Part shown: piece after piece, positions 16,640-26,159 of the stretch
Numbering within the stretch: position 1 is the first letter of the stretch
Layout of the letters: each line of letters starts with the position of its first letter
DNA from: Cytophagaceae bacterium ABcell3
Lineage (GTDB): Bacteria; Bacteroidota; Bacteroidia; Cytophagales; Cytophagaceae
Assembly: GCA_030913385.1 (NCBI GenBank)
Contig: CP133159.1
Location: 3,804,584-3,868,583 of the forward strand
Length of the DNA stretch: 64,000 bases
Direction of reading: 5' to 3'
Made by a program: the position numbers and the translations under genes
The notes under the pieces: model-generated
Seen by the model: the letters and a program-made list of their open reading frames with translations, nothing else
Database searches by the model: none
What the model was told of the DNA's origin: nothing

Positions 16640-17680
16640 ATGTCAAAAGAGTTAATTATTCCAAAAGGTTACTCCTCTCCTATTGATGTACATCAAACAG
16701 AGATAGCCATAAAGGAGGTAAAGGAATTTTTCCAGGATAGTTTGGCGGCAGAACTAAAACTTCGTAGGGTAACAGCCCCACTTTTTGTTCTTAGAGGAAC
16801 AGGTATTAATGATGATTTAGGAGGTTGGGAAAGGCCAGTTTCTTTTCCCGTCAAAGACATGGACGACTCTGTGGCAGAAGTGGTTCATTCCTTGGCCAAA
16901 TGGAAAAGGATCAAGCTTAAGGACCTTAATATCAAACCGCACTATGGCATTTACACAGACATGAATGCCATCAGAGCAGATGAAACGCTGACCAACCTAC
17001 ATTCCTTATACGTAGACCAGTGGGATTGGGAGCTTTCCATCAATGAAGAAGATAGAAATATCAACTTCTTGAAAAAGGTTGTTAAGCATATTTACTCTGC
17101 TATCTCAAGTGCAGAGTTTCATATTCATGAGCTTTATCCGGCTATTAAGCCTACTTTGCCAGAAGAAATAGCCTTCATCCATTCGGAGGAACTCTTAAAA
17201 ATGTACCCAGACCTCTCTCCTAAAGAAAGGGAAGATAAAATTACCGAAAAACATGGTGCGGTATTTATCATGGGAATTGGGCATACTTTGTCTAATGGGG
17301 AAAAACACGATGACCGCGCCCCAGACTATGACGATTGGAGCACTCCAAACAATGACGGTTTTATAGGCCTAAACGGGGACATCATGTTATGGAACCCAGT
17401 CCTTAATAGGGCTTTTGAAATTTCTTCGATGGGAATACGTGTTAGCAAAGAAGCTTTGGAAAAACAACTCCAAATATGTGGTAAAGAAGAACGTAAGAAA
17501 TTCCTATTCCATCAAATGATGCTAAATAATGAACTTCCATTTTCTATAGGCGGCGGCATAGGCCAATCCAGACTTTGCATGTTCCTGCTCAAAAAGGCCC
17601 ATATTGGAGAAGTACAAGCAAGTATTTGGCCAGATGAAATGAAGAAAAAATGTAAAGAAAACAATATCAACCTTATGTAA
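16640..17680 (+). CDS. asnA: Aspartate-ammonia ligase
   Basis: This 346-residue cytoplasmic enzyme makes asparagine from aspartate, ammonia and ATP. Its fold is that of class II tRNA synthetases. The chosen start MSKELIIPKGY matches the family; the frame is open 60 nt further up, over the likely promoter. Conserved blocks include APLFVLRGTGINDDLGG, SLYVDQWDWE and the C-terminal GGGIGQSRLCMFLL. Length is typical. A strong terminator follows directly. Confidence 0.95.
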   Translation: MSKELIIPKGYSSPIDVHQTEIAIKEVKEFFQDSLAAELKLRRVTAPLFVLRGTGINDDLGGWERPVSFPVKDMDDSVAEVVHSLAKWKRIKLKDLNIKPHYGIYTDMNAIRADETLTNLHSLYVDQWDWELSINEEDRNINFLKKVVKHIYSAISSAEFHIHELYPAIKPTLPEEIAFIHSEELLKMYPDLSPKEREDKITEKHGAVFIMGIGHTLSNGEKHDDRAPDYDDWSTPNNDGFIGLNGDIMLWNPVLNRAFEISSMGIRVSKEALEKQLQICGKEERKKFLFHQMMLNNELPFSIGGGIGQSRLCMFLLKKAHIGEVQASIWPDEMKKKCKENNINLM

Positions 17681-17682
17681 AG

Positions 17683-17711
17683 AAAGCCCCTTTTTCAAGG
17701 GGCTTTTTTAT
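17683..17711 (+). terminator. Terminator of asnA
   Basis: AAGCCCCTT and AAGGGGCTT pair around a short TTTC loop and are followed by TTTTATT, beginning 3 bp after the stop codon. Confidence 0.9.
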
Positions 17712-17844
17712 TATCCTTTTTTCATTTAAACTAAGACACCTAAACCTATACCTTGGAAAACATGTTTAACAATGGGCGAAAAGTGTGGGGAAACTAATTT
17801 AGTTTTCTTTAAATGATTTTTCAATTCAGTAAGCAGAAACACCT

Positions 17845-18702
17845 ATGAAAAATAAAATATGCCTAATTACAGGTGCCACTTCAGGAATAGGGAAAGAAAC
17901 AGCACTATCACTGGCGGCATTACAAGCCCAGGTAATCATTCATGGACGAAACAAAAAGAAGCTAGAAAATACAAAAGCTGAAATAATAAGTAAAACAGGC
18001 AATACTCAAACCTTCACTTTCCAAGCTGACATGGAATCATTGCAGGAGGTAAAGCAAATGGCCTACCAGATAGCAGAGCAATTCCCCAGGATTGATGTCC
18101 TTATTAACAATGCAGGAGGAATCATGAACAAAGAAAGAGCACTTACGGAAGAGGGCTTTGAAAAAACATTTGCCATCAACCACTTGGCTCCATTTGCACT
18201 TACTGGGTTATTGCTCGAAAAGCTTAGAAACAGTACACAGGCAAGGGTCATCAATCTTTCATCTACAGCACATAAATATGCACAGCCAGATTTTAATGAC
18301 ATAATGATGGAGAAAAACTATAATGCTGTCATTGCATATGGAAACGCCAAATTATATACCTTACTATTTACTAAAGAAATGCACAGAAGGTTAAGGCGTC
18401 ACGGCATTGATCATATAGCCACCTATGCTGTCCATCCAGGAGTCGTTAAGACAGGTTTTGCTTTAGAAAGCAACAGCGTCATGAAACTATTATTTACTTT
18501 AGGAAGACCTTTTTTATTAACTCCAGAACAAGGAGCACAAACAAACATTTTTTTGGCCACTGCTCCTGATATTAATAAGCTCAGTGGCGAATATTTTGCT
18601 AAGAAAAAGCCAGCTTCTGTAAAAAAAACATACTGTACGCAAGAAAATGCCAATAAACTCTGGGACATTTCAGAAAAGCTCACCAATGTAAAATGGCTTT
18701 AA
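17845..18702 (+). CDS. Short-chain dehydrogenase/reductase, retinol-dehydrogenase-like
   Basis: This 285-residue SDR has the cofactor motif TGATSGIG (9-16), NNAGG (88-92), catalytic Ser in NLSS (about 139), and the YxxxK pair Tyr165/Lys169 in AYGNAK. The Arg in the HGRN turn after strand 2 favours NADPH. The C-terminal segment is longer than in minimal SDRs and resembles the eukaryote-like retinol dehydrogenase/WWOX subfamily. The substrate is unknown. It stands alone between asnA and the PAS gene. Confidence 0.88.
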   Translation: MKNKICLITGATSGIGKETALSLAALQAQVIIHGRNKKKLENTKAEIISKTGNTQTFTFQADMESLQEVKQMAYQIAEQFPRIDVLINNAGGIMNKERALTEEGFEKTFAINHLAPFALTGLLLEKLRNSTQARVINLSSTAHKYAQPDFNDIMMEKNYNAVIAYGNAKLYTLLFTKEMHRRLRRHGIDHIATYAVHPGVVKTGFALESNSVMKLLFTLGRPFLLTPEQGAQTNIFLATAPDINKLSGEYFAKKKPASVKKTYCTQENANKLWDISEKLTNVKWL

Positions 18703-18937
18703 AACACAAAGCTATCAACACAAGCAATTCTCAAAAACCTCTTCAAAAACAAACATGAAATCATACAAAATACACATATAATACAAAAAAACCTTAAAAT
18801 AAAACCCTATCTATAAAAAAAACACTCTCTTTACATCAAACACGCCTAAAAACACAACCCAACATAAAAACAGAACGTAAACGTAAATCTCAAATAATTA
18901 ATAACTATGCCATTCTTTTACTTAAACCTTTTTAACA

Positions 18938-19366
18938 ATGGAAGCAAAAAAAAACTCAACCAACTTCCTCAAGATATTTATCGACAATATGCCATTTCCG
19001 GTTTTCATTAAAGATGAGCTTAGGAGATATGCATTTATTAACGAGCAGGAGGCACAACTTTTTAATCTCAAAAGCTGTGAAATCATAGGCAAGACAGATG
19101 CTGATTTTTTAAAAGACAAGTCAGAGATCAAGCTTATTGAAAAATCAGATGAAGATGTGCTATCCGGCAAAAAAGTTGAGCTGCCTAATCAAATTTTCTC
19201 TTTAAAAGATGGTCGCACTTACATTTTTAAAACATACAAATTCCCTATCATCAACCCCAATACAGGAAAAGTAAACGTCTTTGGAATCTCTACAGACGTA
19301 ACTGATTCCGTAAGCCTAACCAAACTCAAAAAAGTCTTAATATTGAACAGTAACCCTTACACTTGA
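18938..19366 (+). CDS. Stand-alone PAS domain protein
   Basis: This 142-residue soluble protein is made essentially of one PAS domain (residues 10-130). It has the FLKIFIDNMPFPVFIKDELRR start, IGKTDADFL, the FSLKDGRTY strand and the typical VFGISTDVTD end. No kinase, GGDEF or DNA-binding domain follows, and a stop codon ends it cleanly, so it could be a truncated sensor or an independent ligand-binding module. The upstream 235 bp are nearly free of G on this strand. Confidence 0.78.
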   Translation: MEAKKNSTNFLKIFIDNMPFPVFIKDELRRYAFINEQEAQLFNLKSCEIIGKTDADFLKDKSEIKLIEKSDEDVLSGKKVELPNQIFSLKDGRTYIFKTYKFPIINPNTGKVNVFGISTDVTDSVSLTKLKKVLILNSNPYT

Positions 19367-19373
19367 CGAGGCA

Positions 19374-20180
19374 TCAATAATCTATCAATATGGAAGCTTT
19401 GTCAATAGCATAAGCACCAAAGAACCCCAAAGCATTCCCTGAGATATTGGTTGTTGGGTTTTGAGGAGCACCTTGAAAAGGATTTCCTCCGGCATTGTTC
19501 AAGATAGCGTTAAGGTTGTTATAATACTCGTAAGCTTCCCTATCAATAGACAAAAGTTCGACATGAACAGTATCTCCTTTTTCAAAATCTGAAAAACCTA
19601 TATCATCAGAAATGCTTCTTCCATTAAACAAAAGATCGTCGAAAACGACAAAGTGCGGAGAAGGTTCTCCTTGCATATTGTTGTTATAAACTTTCAAATA
19701 ATAGTAGTTACGGGTGTGCCCAGGATCAGTAAAGTGCATATTGATATAGTATTCTGGCCAATTGAAAAGCTGTTCTTCCCGGTGATGAAGAGTCAAACTG
19801 TCTATAGGCACCTTTACAGGCATACTAGAAGATGCTGTATATTTTTCACTATCATATTCCACCTCTAAATGGTAAACCCTTCCTTCTACCCCTTCAAGGT
19901 TTGTGGTCTTGTACAAACCAGGCTCTTCTTCCACGAGTGATTCAGATTGCCCAGCATTGTCATAAACCTTTACATTGGCACCTACAATTTTCTCAAATTT
20001 ATCACCCCCCATATAACTTCCACTTTGAGTTATTCTTATAGTATATGGCCCAGGTTTGTTGGTCACCTGACCTTCTATGACAACCCTAGGACTCTCCTCA
20101 TTTAAGTCCATATCTACAACTTTCTCACAAGAGAAAAAAGCCAGAAACGTCAGTATATAAAATAAAAGATGTTTTTTCAT
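19374..20180 (-). CDS. DUF4249-family lipoprotein
   Basis: This 268-residue lipoprotein has a signal peptide ending at the lipobox LAFFSC (Cys18). Residues 30-100 form a beta-sandwich-like region beginning RVVIEGQVTNKPGPYTIRI, as in the DUF4249 family. It lies 8 bp downstream of a TonB-dependent receptor, the arrangement seen for most DUF4249 genes. It presumably sits at the outer membrane beside the receptor and helps bind the unknown cargo. Confidence 0.85.
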   Translation of the reverse strand: MKKHLLFYILTFLAFFSCEKVVDMDLNEESPRVVIEGQVTNKPGPYTIRITQSGSYMGGDKFEKIVGANVKVYDNAGQSESLVEEEPGLYKTTNLEGVEGRVYHLEVEYDSEKYTASSSMPVKVPIDSLTLHHREEQLFNWPEYYINMHFTDPGHTRNYYYLKVYNNNMQGEPSPHFVVFDDLLFNGRSISDDIGFSDFEKGDTVHVELLSIDREAYEYYNNLNAILNNAGGNPFQGAPQNPTTNISGNALGFFGAYAIDKASILIDY

Positions 20181-20188
20181 TTTTTCAT

Positions 20189-22504
20189 TTAGAAATTAAA
20201 GTTCCAGGTTACAGAGGGTATAATTCGGAACAACGCCACCTGAACAGCCTCCATTTCTCCTGTTTGCTCATTTTCCCTAAAATCAATCAAGAAAGGGTTG
20301 TGCCTTGCATACAGGTTGTAAACAGAAAAGTTCCAAGACGAATTAAAGCGGCCTTCTCTAGGACGTTGGTAAGTAAAGGAAACGTCCATCCGGTGGTAAG
20401 AAGGCATCCGGTATTCATTTCTTCCGGTATAAAAGTTAACAGTTCTACCTTCATACGTATATCTTCCGGCCGGAAAAGTAACCGGTGTACCGGTTGCATA
20501 TACCCAGCTACCACTAAATTGCCACTTATTATTGATTTGATAGTTCCCCACAACTGAAATATCATGGATCCGCTCAAAATTAGAAGGATAAGGGTTCCCT
20601 TCGTTAATACCTTCTATGAGCCTTAACGACCTAGACAAGGTATAACTAATCCACCCGTTTAATCTTCCCTTGCGTTTCTTGACCAAAAATTCAGCACCAT
20701 AGGCCCACCCCCTGCCAAAAAGCAGCTCTGTTTCGACTATAGGGTTAAAGAACAAATTGGCGCCACTCCTGTAGTCTATCTGATTTTGCATGTCTTTATA
20801 ATATACTTCAACAGAAGTTTCATACATATTCTCTTTAAAATTCCGAAAGTATCCAGCAGAAACTTGGTCGCCAATCTGAGGGCTTATGACATTGCTCACG
20901 GGCACCCACAAATCTAACGGGAACGCAGCGCTCGAATTAGAGAGCAAGTGCAAATGTTGGCGCATGCGGTTATAAGAGACTTTGATAGAATTTTCTGGAT
21001 CTATAATATATGTTGCCGACAGCCTTGGCTCTGGCCCCAAATATGTGTGATAGACCTCTCCCCTATTATAAAAAGAAGTATCTGTAACATTTCTCCTACC
21101 CTCATCAAATCCATAAACTTCCGAAGGACCAATCAGGTTGAACATAGAAAGGCGTATCCCATATGAAAGAGTTAACCTAGGACTGATCACATGATCATTT
21201 TGAATATACACACCATGTTCTAAAGCATTTCTGGAGGGAACCGCAGCCTCTTCAAGACCTTCAATATTTGAGCTAAACGATGGCATTCGAAAGTCATGGT
21301 ACATAGTACTAAAACCAAACCTCACATGATGTTTTTTATTTGGCTGCCAGTCCCAATCAGTTTTAGCATTGTATGTCCGAATTCCAGAATTTAGTTCAAT
21401 ACCAAAATCACCAAGATTAAAATTTATGTTATAATCATAGTTGCTAACAGACAAAGTCGTAGTATGGTGCAATTTGCTATTGTATATATGGCTCCATCTT
21501 AAAGAAGAAGTCGCATTGCCCCAGCCCATACGAAAATTATCAGAGTAGCCAAAAACATCCCTTCCATAATACCCACTGAGGGAAACCCTGTCTTTGTCAG
21601 ACAAGGTATAATCTGCTTTAAAATTCAAGTCGTAAAAATGGAGTGTAGAGTTCCTAAGTGACTCGTTAGGACTTAAGTTTAAAAATAAGTCAGCATACGT
21701 CCTTCTACCAGAAATTATAAAAGAACCTTTATCTTGAGCAAAAGGCCCCTCAAGCGTTAGTCGACTGGAAATAAGACCAATACCGCCATTTCCCGAAAAT
21801 CGCTCCTTGTTTCCACTCCGCATACGCACATCCAACACAGAAGAAAGCCTCCCTCCGTACAAAGAAGGGACACCTGCTTTGTATAATTTCAAGTCCCGAA
21901 CCGCATCACCATTAAAGGCAGAGAAAAAACCTAGTAAGTGAAAGGGGTTATATACGACGGCATCATCAACCAATATAAGGTTTTGATCTGTACCACCCCC
22001 ACGAACAAAAAGTCCTGTAAAACCATCGCCAGTAGTTTGGACACCGGGCATCAATGTCAAGGTCCTGATAACATCGGTTTCTCCAAAAAGAACAGGGACT
22101 GACTGTATCTCTGCCATATCCATCTCCACCGTGCTCATTTCCGTTGAAGTAATGTTGTTGTTATTCGTCCTTTCTCCCGCTACTTCCACTTCTTCGAGCA
22201 TAAAGTCTTCTCCTTGTAACGTAAAATCTAGGTTAAGGTCCTTATCAACATTCACTTTTTGCCATAAAGTATCATAACCAAAAGACGTGACCCTAAAAGT
22301 ATAAGTACCAGGTGGCAAAACCACCTTATAAAACCCGCCTTCGTTGGCATATGTACCTTTCTTTATTTCTTGGATATAAACCCCTGCTCCACTTAATTCA
22401 AAATCCAACTCACCGTCTTTGACGATTCCACTTACAGTATAATTTTCCTGAGCAAAAGAAATTGCACTACAAAGGGTAAAAAATAGAATGTATAATTTTT
22501 TCAT
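20189..22504 (-). CDS. TonB-dependent outer-membrane receptor
   Basis: This 771-residue receptor has a signal peptide (1-18), a carboxypeptidase-regulatory-like beta-sandwich (about 22-105, YTVSGIVKDGELDF), a plug domain (about 120-230, with LMPGVQTTGDGFTGLFVRGGG), and a long beta-barrel ending WNFNF with a terminal Phe, as needed for barrel assembly. It imports a bulky ligand across the outer membrane with energy from TonB. The ligand is unknown; the partner gene is a DUF4249 lipoprotein, not SusD, which argues against a classical glycan-uptake pair. Confidence 0.9.
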   Translation of the reverse strand: MKKLYILFFTLCSAISFAQENYTVSGIVKDGELDFELSGAGVYIQEIKKGTYANEGGFYKVVLPPGTYTFRVTSFGYDTLWQKVNVDKDLNLDFTLQGEDFMLEEVEVAGERTNNNNITSTEMSTVEMDMAEIQSVPVLFGETDVIRTLTLMPGVQTTGDGFTGLFVRGGGTDQNLILVDDAVVYNPFHLLGFFSAFNGDAVRDLKLYKAGVPSLYGGRLSSVLDVRMRSGNKERFSGNGGIGLISSRLTLEGPFAQDKGSFIISGRRTYADLFLNLSPNESLRNSTLHFYDLNFKADYTLSDKDRVSLSGYYGRDVFGYSDNFRMGWGNATSSLRWSHIYNSKLHHTTTLSVSNYDYNINFNLGDFGIELNSGIRTYNAKTDWDWQPNKKHHVRFGFSTMYHDFRMPSFSSNIEGLEEAAVPSRNALEHGVYIQNDHVISPRLTLSYGIRLSMFNLIGPSEVYGFDEGRRNVTDTSFYNRGEVYHTYLGPEPRLSATYIIDPENSIKVSYNRMRQHLHLLSNSSAAFPLDLWVPVSNVISPQIGDQVSAGYFRNFKENMYETSVEVYYKDMQNQIDYRSGANLFFNPIVETELLFGRGWAYGAEFLVKKRKGRLNGWISYTLSRSLRLIEGINEGNPYPSNFERIHDISVVGNYQINNKWQFSGSWVYATGTPVTFPAGRYTYEGRTVNFYTGRNEYRMPSYHRMDVSFTYQRPREGRFNSSWNFSVYNLYARHNPFLIDFRENEQTGEMEAVQVALFRIIPSVTWNFNF

Positions 22505-23046
22505 GGAAATAACCCAGCAAGACTACCAGGTACCTTAACATTTTTGTATTTTCTCTAAAATAAATTATTAGCAACAGAAACAGCGCTGGCGATTAATCAG
22601 ACCTCAACATGCATTATCAATGATTCACAACACATAACAAATAAAAACAATACTTTTTTGTAGCAAAAAGATGACTAACTTTTCAGTACCGAAAGATAAG
22701 TAATTTTTATCTTAGTTCTAGTCTAACCGAACTAGTTTTTTTCAACAAACGCACAAGAGAAACGCTACAGTGCCTGTTTTCATAATTAAGTTTTAAGTGG
22801 TGCTAGCATTCTCACTCTTTGCCTCAAAGGATACTGATATACCAACAGTTATTAGAAAACCATTGAAAAAAAAATAATTTTATGGATAATTCTTTCAATG
22901 ATGATAAAAAGCATTGCAAAGCAAATGCAAAAAAGAGAACTTGTAAAGATACTTATCGACAGAACAAGATATTGCAAGTATGGTGGTAAAAATACTATTT
23001 TTACAAGCTCTAATAGTTGCCCTTGCAGTACAATACCAAAATAAAA
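22505..23046. other. Divergent intergenic region with an operator-like inverted repeat
   Basis: This 540-bp spacer lies between the TonB receptor and the U32 gene. Apart from the inverted repeat at 22714-22733 and a CATTGAAA/TTTCAATG pair near 22861-22903, no gene or RNA could be supported. Both promoters must be here. Confidence 0.5.
22714..22733. promoter_or_regulatory. Operator-like inverted repeat
   Basis: AGTTC and GAACT flank a 10-nt spacer, and the right half reads AACCGAAC. The same half-site and the same GTTC-N10-GAAC layout occur in the perfect palindrome at 31709-31726, before the efflux genes. It lies about 210 bp upstream of the TonB receptor start. Confidence 0.4.
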
Positions 23047-24285
23047 ATGGACAAACGAAGTGTTGAAATTATGGCACCGGCAGGTTCTTATGAATCTTTA
23101 AGTGCAGCAATAAAAGCCGGATGCAACTCTGTTTACTTTGGAGTAGAACAACTAAACATGCGGTCACGCTCCACTTTCAACTTTACCACAGAAGACCTTC
23201 CTAACATAGCCAGTATATGTAAAGAAAATAACATAAAGTCGTACCTAACACTCAACACCATCATGTACGACCACGACCTGAAGCTATTGAAAGTAATAAC
23301 AGAAAAGGCCAAAGAAAGTGGAATTTCTGCAATTATAGCCTCAGATCATGCAGTCATGGCACATGCGCTAAAAATAGGGATGCCCCTTCACATTTCTACC
23401 CAAGCCAACATTACCAACATAGAAACTGTTGAGTTCTATGCTGCCTTTGCTGATGTAATGGTATTATCTCGTGAATTGAGCCTTCAGCAGGTAGCCTATA
23501 TTACCAAAGAAATTAAAAGGCGAAAAATAAAAGGCCCGTCAGGCGAGCTGGTAAAAATAGAAATATTTGCCCATGGAGCTTTATGCATGGCTGTTTCAGG
23601 AAAGTGTTATCTAAGCCTGCATTCTCACAATGCTTCAGCAAACAGAGGTGCTTGTATACAAAACTGCCGAAGGGAGTATATCGTCACCGATAAAGAAGAA
23701 GGCTATGAATTAGCGATTGACAACGAATACATCATGAGCGCCAAAGACCTTTGTACAATAGGTTTTTTGGACAAGATCCTAGAAGCAGGAGTGAATATAT
23801 TAAAAATAGAAGGACGTGGCAGGGCCGCTGATTATGTGCTTACCACTGTCAAGTGCTACAGGGAAGCGGTAGATGCTATAGCAGATGGGACATATACCAA
23901 AGAAAAGGTGCAAACTTGGGAAAATGAGTTGGCTACAGTATTCAACAGGGGCTTTTGGGACGGTTACTATCTAGGCAGAAAGATGGGTGAATGGAATGAC
24001 TCTTACGGCTCTAAAGCAACGAAAAAGAAGATTTACTTAGGGAGAAACATCAAGTATTTCGGCAAAATTAAAGTAGCAGAATTTGTACTAGACACACACG
24101 CTCTAAAATGCGGGGATGAAATCCTGATCACAGGACCATCTACCGGAGCATATAAGACAGTTGTAAAAGAAATCAGGGTAAATGACCAATGTGTAGATCA
24201 AGTAGAAAAAGGAGTAAATTTTTCTATACCCGTAGAAGAAAAAATAAGGCCATCTGACAAGCTTTATAAAATAATAAACTCCTGA
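23047..24285 (+). CDS. U32 peptidase-family protein (RNA hydroxylation type)
   Basis: This 412-residue protein starts MDKRSVEIMAPAGSYESL; the frame also opens 30 nt earlier, but this start matches the family. Conserved blocks are AGCNSVYFG, HISTQANITN, VLSRELSL, EIFAHGALC, NRGACIQNCRR and SAKDLC; the clustered cysteines (GKCY, RGACIQNC, KDLC) fit the iron-sulphur site of this family. Several so-called U32 peptidases are in fact RNA hydroxylases (TrhP for tRNA wobble uridine, RlhA for 23S rRNA), so protease activity should not be assumed. The ferredoxin gene overlaps its stop codon by one base and is a plausible electron donor. Confidence 0.85.
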   Translation: MDKRSVEIMAPAGSYESLSAAIKAGCNSVYFGVEQLNMRSRSTFNFTTEDLPNIASICKENNIKSYLTLNTIMYDHDLKLLKVITEKAKESGISAIIASDHAVMAHALKIGMPLHISTQANITNIETVEFYAAFADVMVLSRELSLQQVAYITKEIKRRKIKGPSGELVKIEIFAHGALCMAVSGKCYLSLHSHNASANRGACIQNCRREYIVTDKEEGYELAIDNEYIMSAKDLCTIGFLDKILEAGVNILKIEGRGRAADYVLTTVKCYREAVDAIADGTYTKEKVQTWENELATVFNRGFWDGYYLGRKMGEWNDSYGSKATKKKIYLGRNIKYFGKIKVAEFVLDTHALKCGDEILITGPSTGAYKTVVKEIRVNDQCVDQVEKGVNFSIPVEEKIRPSDKLYKIINS

Positions 24286-24512
24286 TGCTACAGATTACCT
24301 ATTATAGAAATAAGTGTATAGGCTGCAATGGATGTGTAGAAGCTGCCCCTGAAAGATGGCGAATTTCCAGAGCTGATGGCAAAAGCAACCTTATTAATGG
24401 AAGGGAAAAGAAAGGCATTTATACCACTACGGTAAATATGACAGAATATGAAGAGAATGAGCAAGCCGCAGCTAATTGCCCAATGAGGATTATTAAACTG
24501 AAGGTGTTGTGA
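24285..24512 (+). CDS. Small 4Fe-4S ferredoxin
   Basis: This 75-residue ferredoxin has cysteines in CIGCNGC (11, 14, 17) and a distal Cys in NCPMRI (near 65), enough for one [4Fe-4S] cluster. Length and spacing match single-cluster ferredoxins. Its ATG overlaps the TGA of the U32 gene (TGATG), indicating translational coupling and a joint function, probably electron delivery to the U32 enzyme. Confidence 0.85.
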   Translation: MLQITYYRNKCIGCNGCVEAAPERWRISRADGKSNLINGREKKGIYTTTVNMTEYEENEQAAANCPMRIIKLKVL

Positions 24513-24618
24513 TAAAGTTTTTTAGATTTCTTTTTACAGGTCTAACTTTTTTCTTGCAAGTTTAATAGTACAATTAACAGTTCAATAACATTTTTAAACC
24601 GCCATAAATCCAATAAAA

Positions 24619-25707
24619 ATGAAAAAGGCCAACGCCCTTCAGTCGCAAATAGCGGCAATATTTAGAAAGCAGGTACAAAAAGACCCCAAAGTTAAAAATG
24701 CTTATCTTTTTGTACATTCAGAAAAATTGAACGTGCTCCTGAATATTGCGGAAGGAAACGGAGATACAGAGGTCAGCCCCCAGCAGCCCAACCATATGGC
24801 GAGTGTGGGAAAATTGTTTACGGCAACCATAATCGGTATACTGTACGAGAAAAACAAGCTGGACTATAATGACAGCATCTGTCGGTACCTTGATCCTGAG
24901 CTAACTAATGGCCTTCATATTTATAAGGGAAAAGACTATACAAAGGACATCACCATCAGGCACCTTTTGATGCAGACCTCAGGGCTCAATGATGTGTTTT
25001 ATCATTTATGGGAAAAGTTTAAAACCGATCCGGATTTCTCCATTACGCCCTTAGATGCTGTATTGTGGGGCAAAGAAAACTTAAAACCGGTAGCCGTTCC
25101 GGGCAAGAGGCATTTCTACACAGACACCAACTACTACCTTTTGGGACTGATCGTGGAGAACATCACCGGAAAAAAATTTCACGAGGTGATGCATGAGCTT
25201 ATTTTTGAGCCTTTAGGCATGGACCATGCGTATATGTATGGGTTTTCCAAACCCAAAGTTGAACCTGGATTGCCAATGGCGAAATTGCTTCTGGACGATA
25301 TTGATATTGCAAATATTCCCAATGTTCACCAGATCGACTATGCAGGCGGCAGTATCGTTGCCCCACTTGAGGAATATTATACCTTCATGAAGTCCTTGAT
25401 AAACCACAAGATCGTCAAAGAAGAAACCTTAAACAGAATGATTATAGATGATATCTGGAAGGGCTTTCCTACCCTTGCTTTTAATTACGGCTATTCGGTC
25501 TGGAAGCTAAAAGCAATCCCTTTCCTTCTGCCCAAAACCTACTATAGCTGGGGCTGTGTCGGGGTGTCCGGGGCATTTATGTTTTACCATCCTTTGACGG
25601 AGTCATATATTATCGGAACTTTCAATAACTCTTCTTATATGAGCAAGGGCCTGGATTTTATGATCAAGAAGCTGATCAAAGCGCTGGTAAAACACAGCCC
25701 TGCATAA
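24619..25707 (+). CDS. Beta-lactamase-fold serine hydrolase
   Basis: This 362-residue protein belongs to the class C beta-lactamase/penicillin-binding superfamily. The SxxK motif is SVGK (about 63-66), a YTDTN motif near residue 174 corresponds to YxN, and LLMQTSGLND is also typical. No signal peptide is visible, so it appears cytoplasmic. Members hydrolyse esters, amides or D-amino-acid peptides; the substrate is unknown. It stands alone and converges on the efflux operon. Confidence 0.82.
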   Translation: MKKANALQSQIAAIFRKQVQKDPKVKNAYLFVHSEKLNVLLNIAEGNGDTEVSPQQPNHMASVGKLFTATIIGILYEKNKLDYNDSICRYLDPELTNGLHIYKGKDYTKDITIRHLLMQTSGLNDVFYHLWEKFKTDPDFSITPLDAVLWGKENLKPVAVPGKRHFYTDTNYYLLGLIVENITGKKFHEVMHELIFEPLGMDHAYMYGFSKPKVEPGLPMAKLLLDDIDIANIPNVHQIDYAGGSIVAPLEEYYTFMKSLINHKIVKEETLNRMIIDDIWKGFPTLAFNYGYSVWKLKAIPFLLPKTYYSWGCVGVSGAFMFYHPLTESYIIGTFNNSSYMSKGLDFMIKKLIKALVKHSPA

Positions 25708-25802
25708 CATTGCTGTTAACTTGCGGTGGAGCATTCTTCTCAATCCGCAAATTTACCTTTGGCGCTCTATTGATTAGCTCATAGAAAAGAGCCCCCATAG
25801 TT

Positions 25803-25848
25803 GTAGCATCCAGCTACGACTTAACATTTTATAGTAGCGTCTCGCTAC
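25803..25848. repeat. REP-like hairpin doublet
   Basis: Two hairpins with the same stem, GTAGC-ATCCA-GCTAC (25803-25817) and GTAGCG-TCT-CGCTAC (25834-25848), stand 16 nt apart between two convergent genes. Paired short palindromes in this position resemble REP doublets moved by IS200-like (RAYT) transposases. No such transposase is in the window. Confidence 0.6.
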
Positions 25849-25864
25849 AGGTGATAACCGTACT

Positions 25865-26158
25865 TCAAACCATCCCGTCAACTTTCCATGAAAAAGCCTT
25901 AATACCTTGTTCAGGCATTTCCTTATTAAGTTCTTTCACCTTTTCTAAAAGTTGATGGGCTTCTTCTTCGGTAACTATGGACATCAAGGCATTATTTAGT
26001 GATGGCCATGTGTGGGTACCCATTCTAGGTTCGCCAGTTTCAGAGCCACGTCCTCGTACGCTTTCCCACTGTGTAAACCCTCTAACGCCAAGACTTTCCA
26101 AAGCTTCAAACACCTCTCCGGTCATGCCTTGATTGTATACAATAAAAACAGCTTTCAT
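25865..26158 (-). CDS. PII-like protein linked to an RND pump
   Basis: This 97-residue soluble protein has the ferredoxin-like pattern of PII-type proteins: strand MKAVFIVYNQ, helix EVFEALESLGV, then strand GFTQWESVRGRG, and a second half with VTEEEAHQLLEKVKEL. It begins 1 bp after the RND pump stop and so belongs to that operon. PII-like proteins encoded with heavy-metal or multidrug RND transporters form a distinct, poorly known group. By analogy it may bind a small ligand or metal and tune the pump. The assignment rests on the pattern and on context, not on a search. Confidence 0.65.
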   Translation of the reverse strand: MKAVFIVYNQGMTGEVFEALESLGVRGFTQWESVRGRGSETGEPRMGTHTWPSLNNALMSIVTEEEAHQLLEKVKELNKEMPEQGIKAFSWKVDGMV

Positions 26159-26159
26159 A

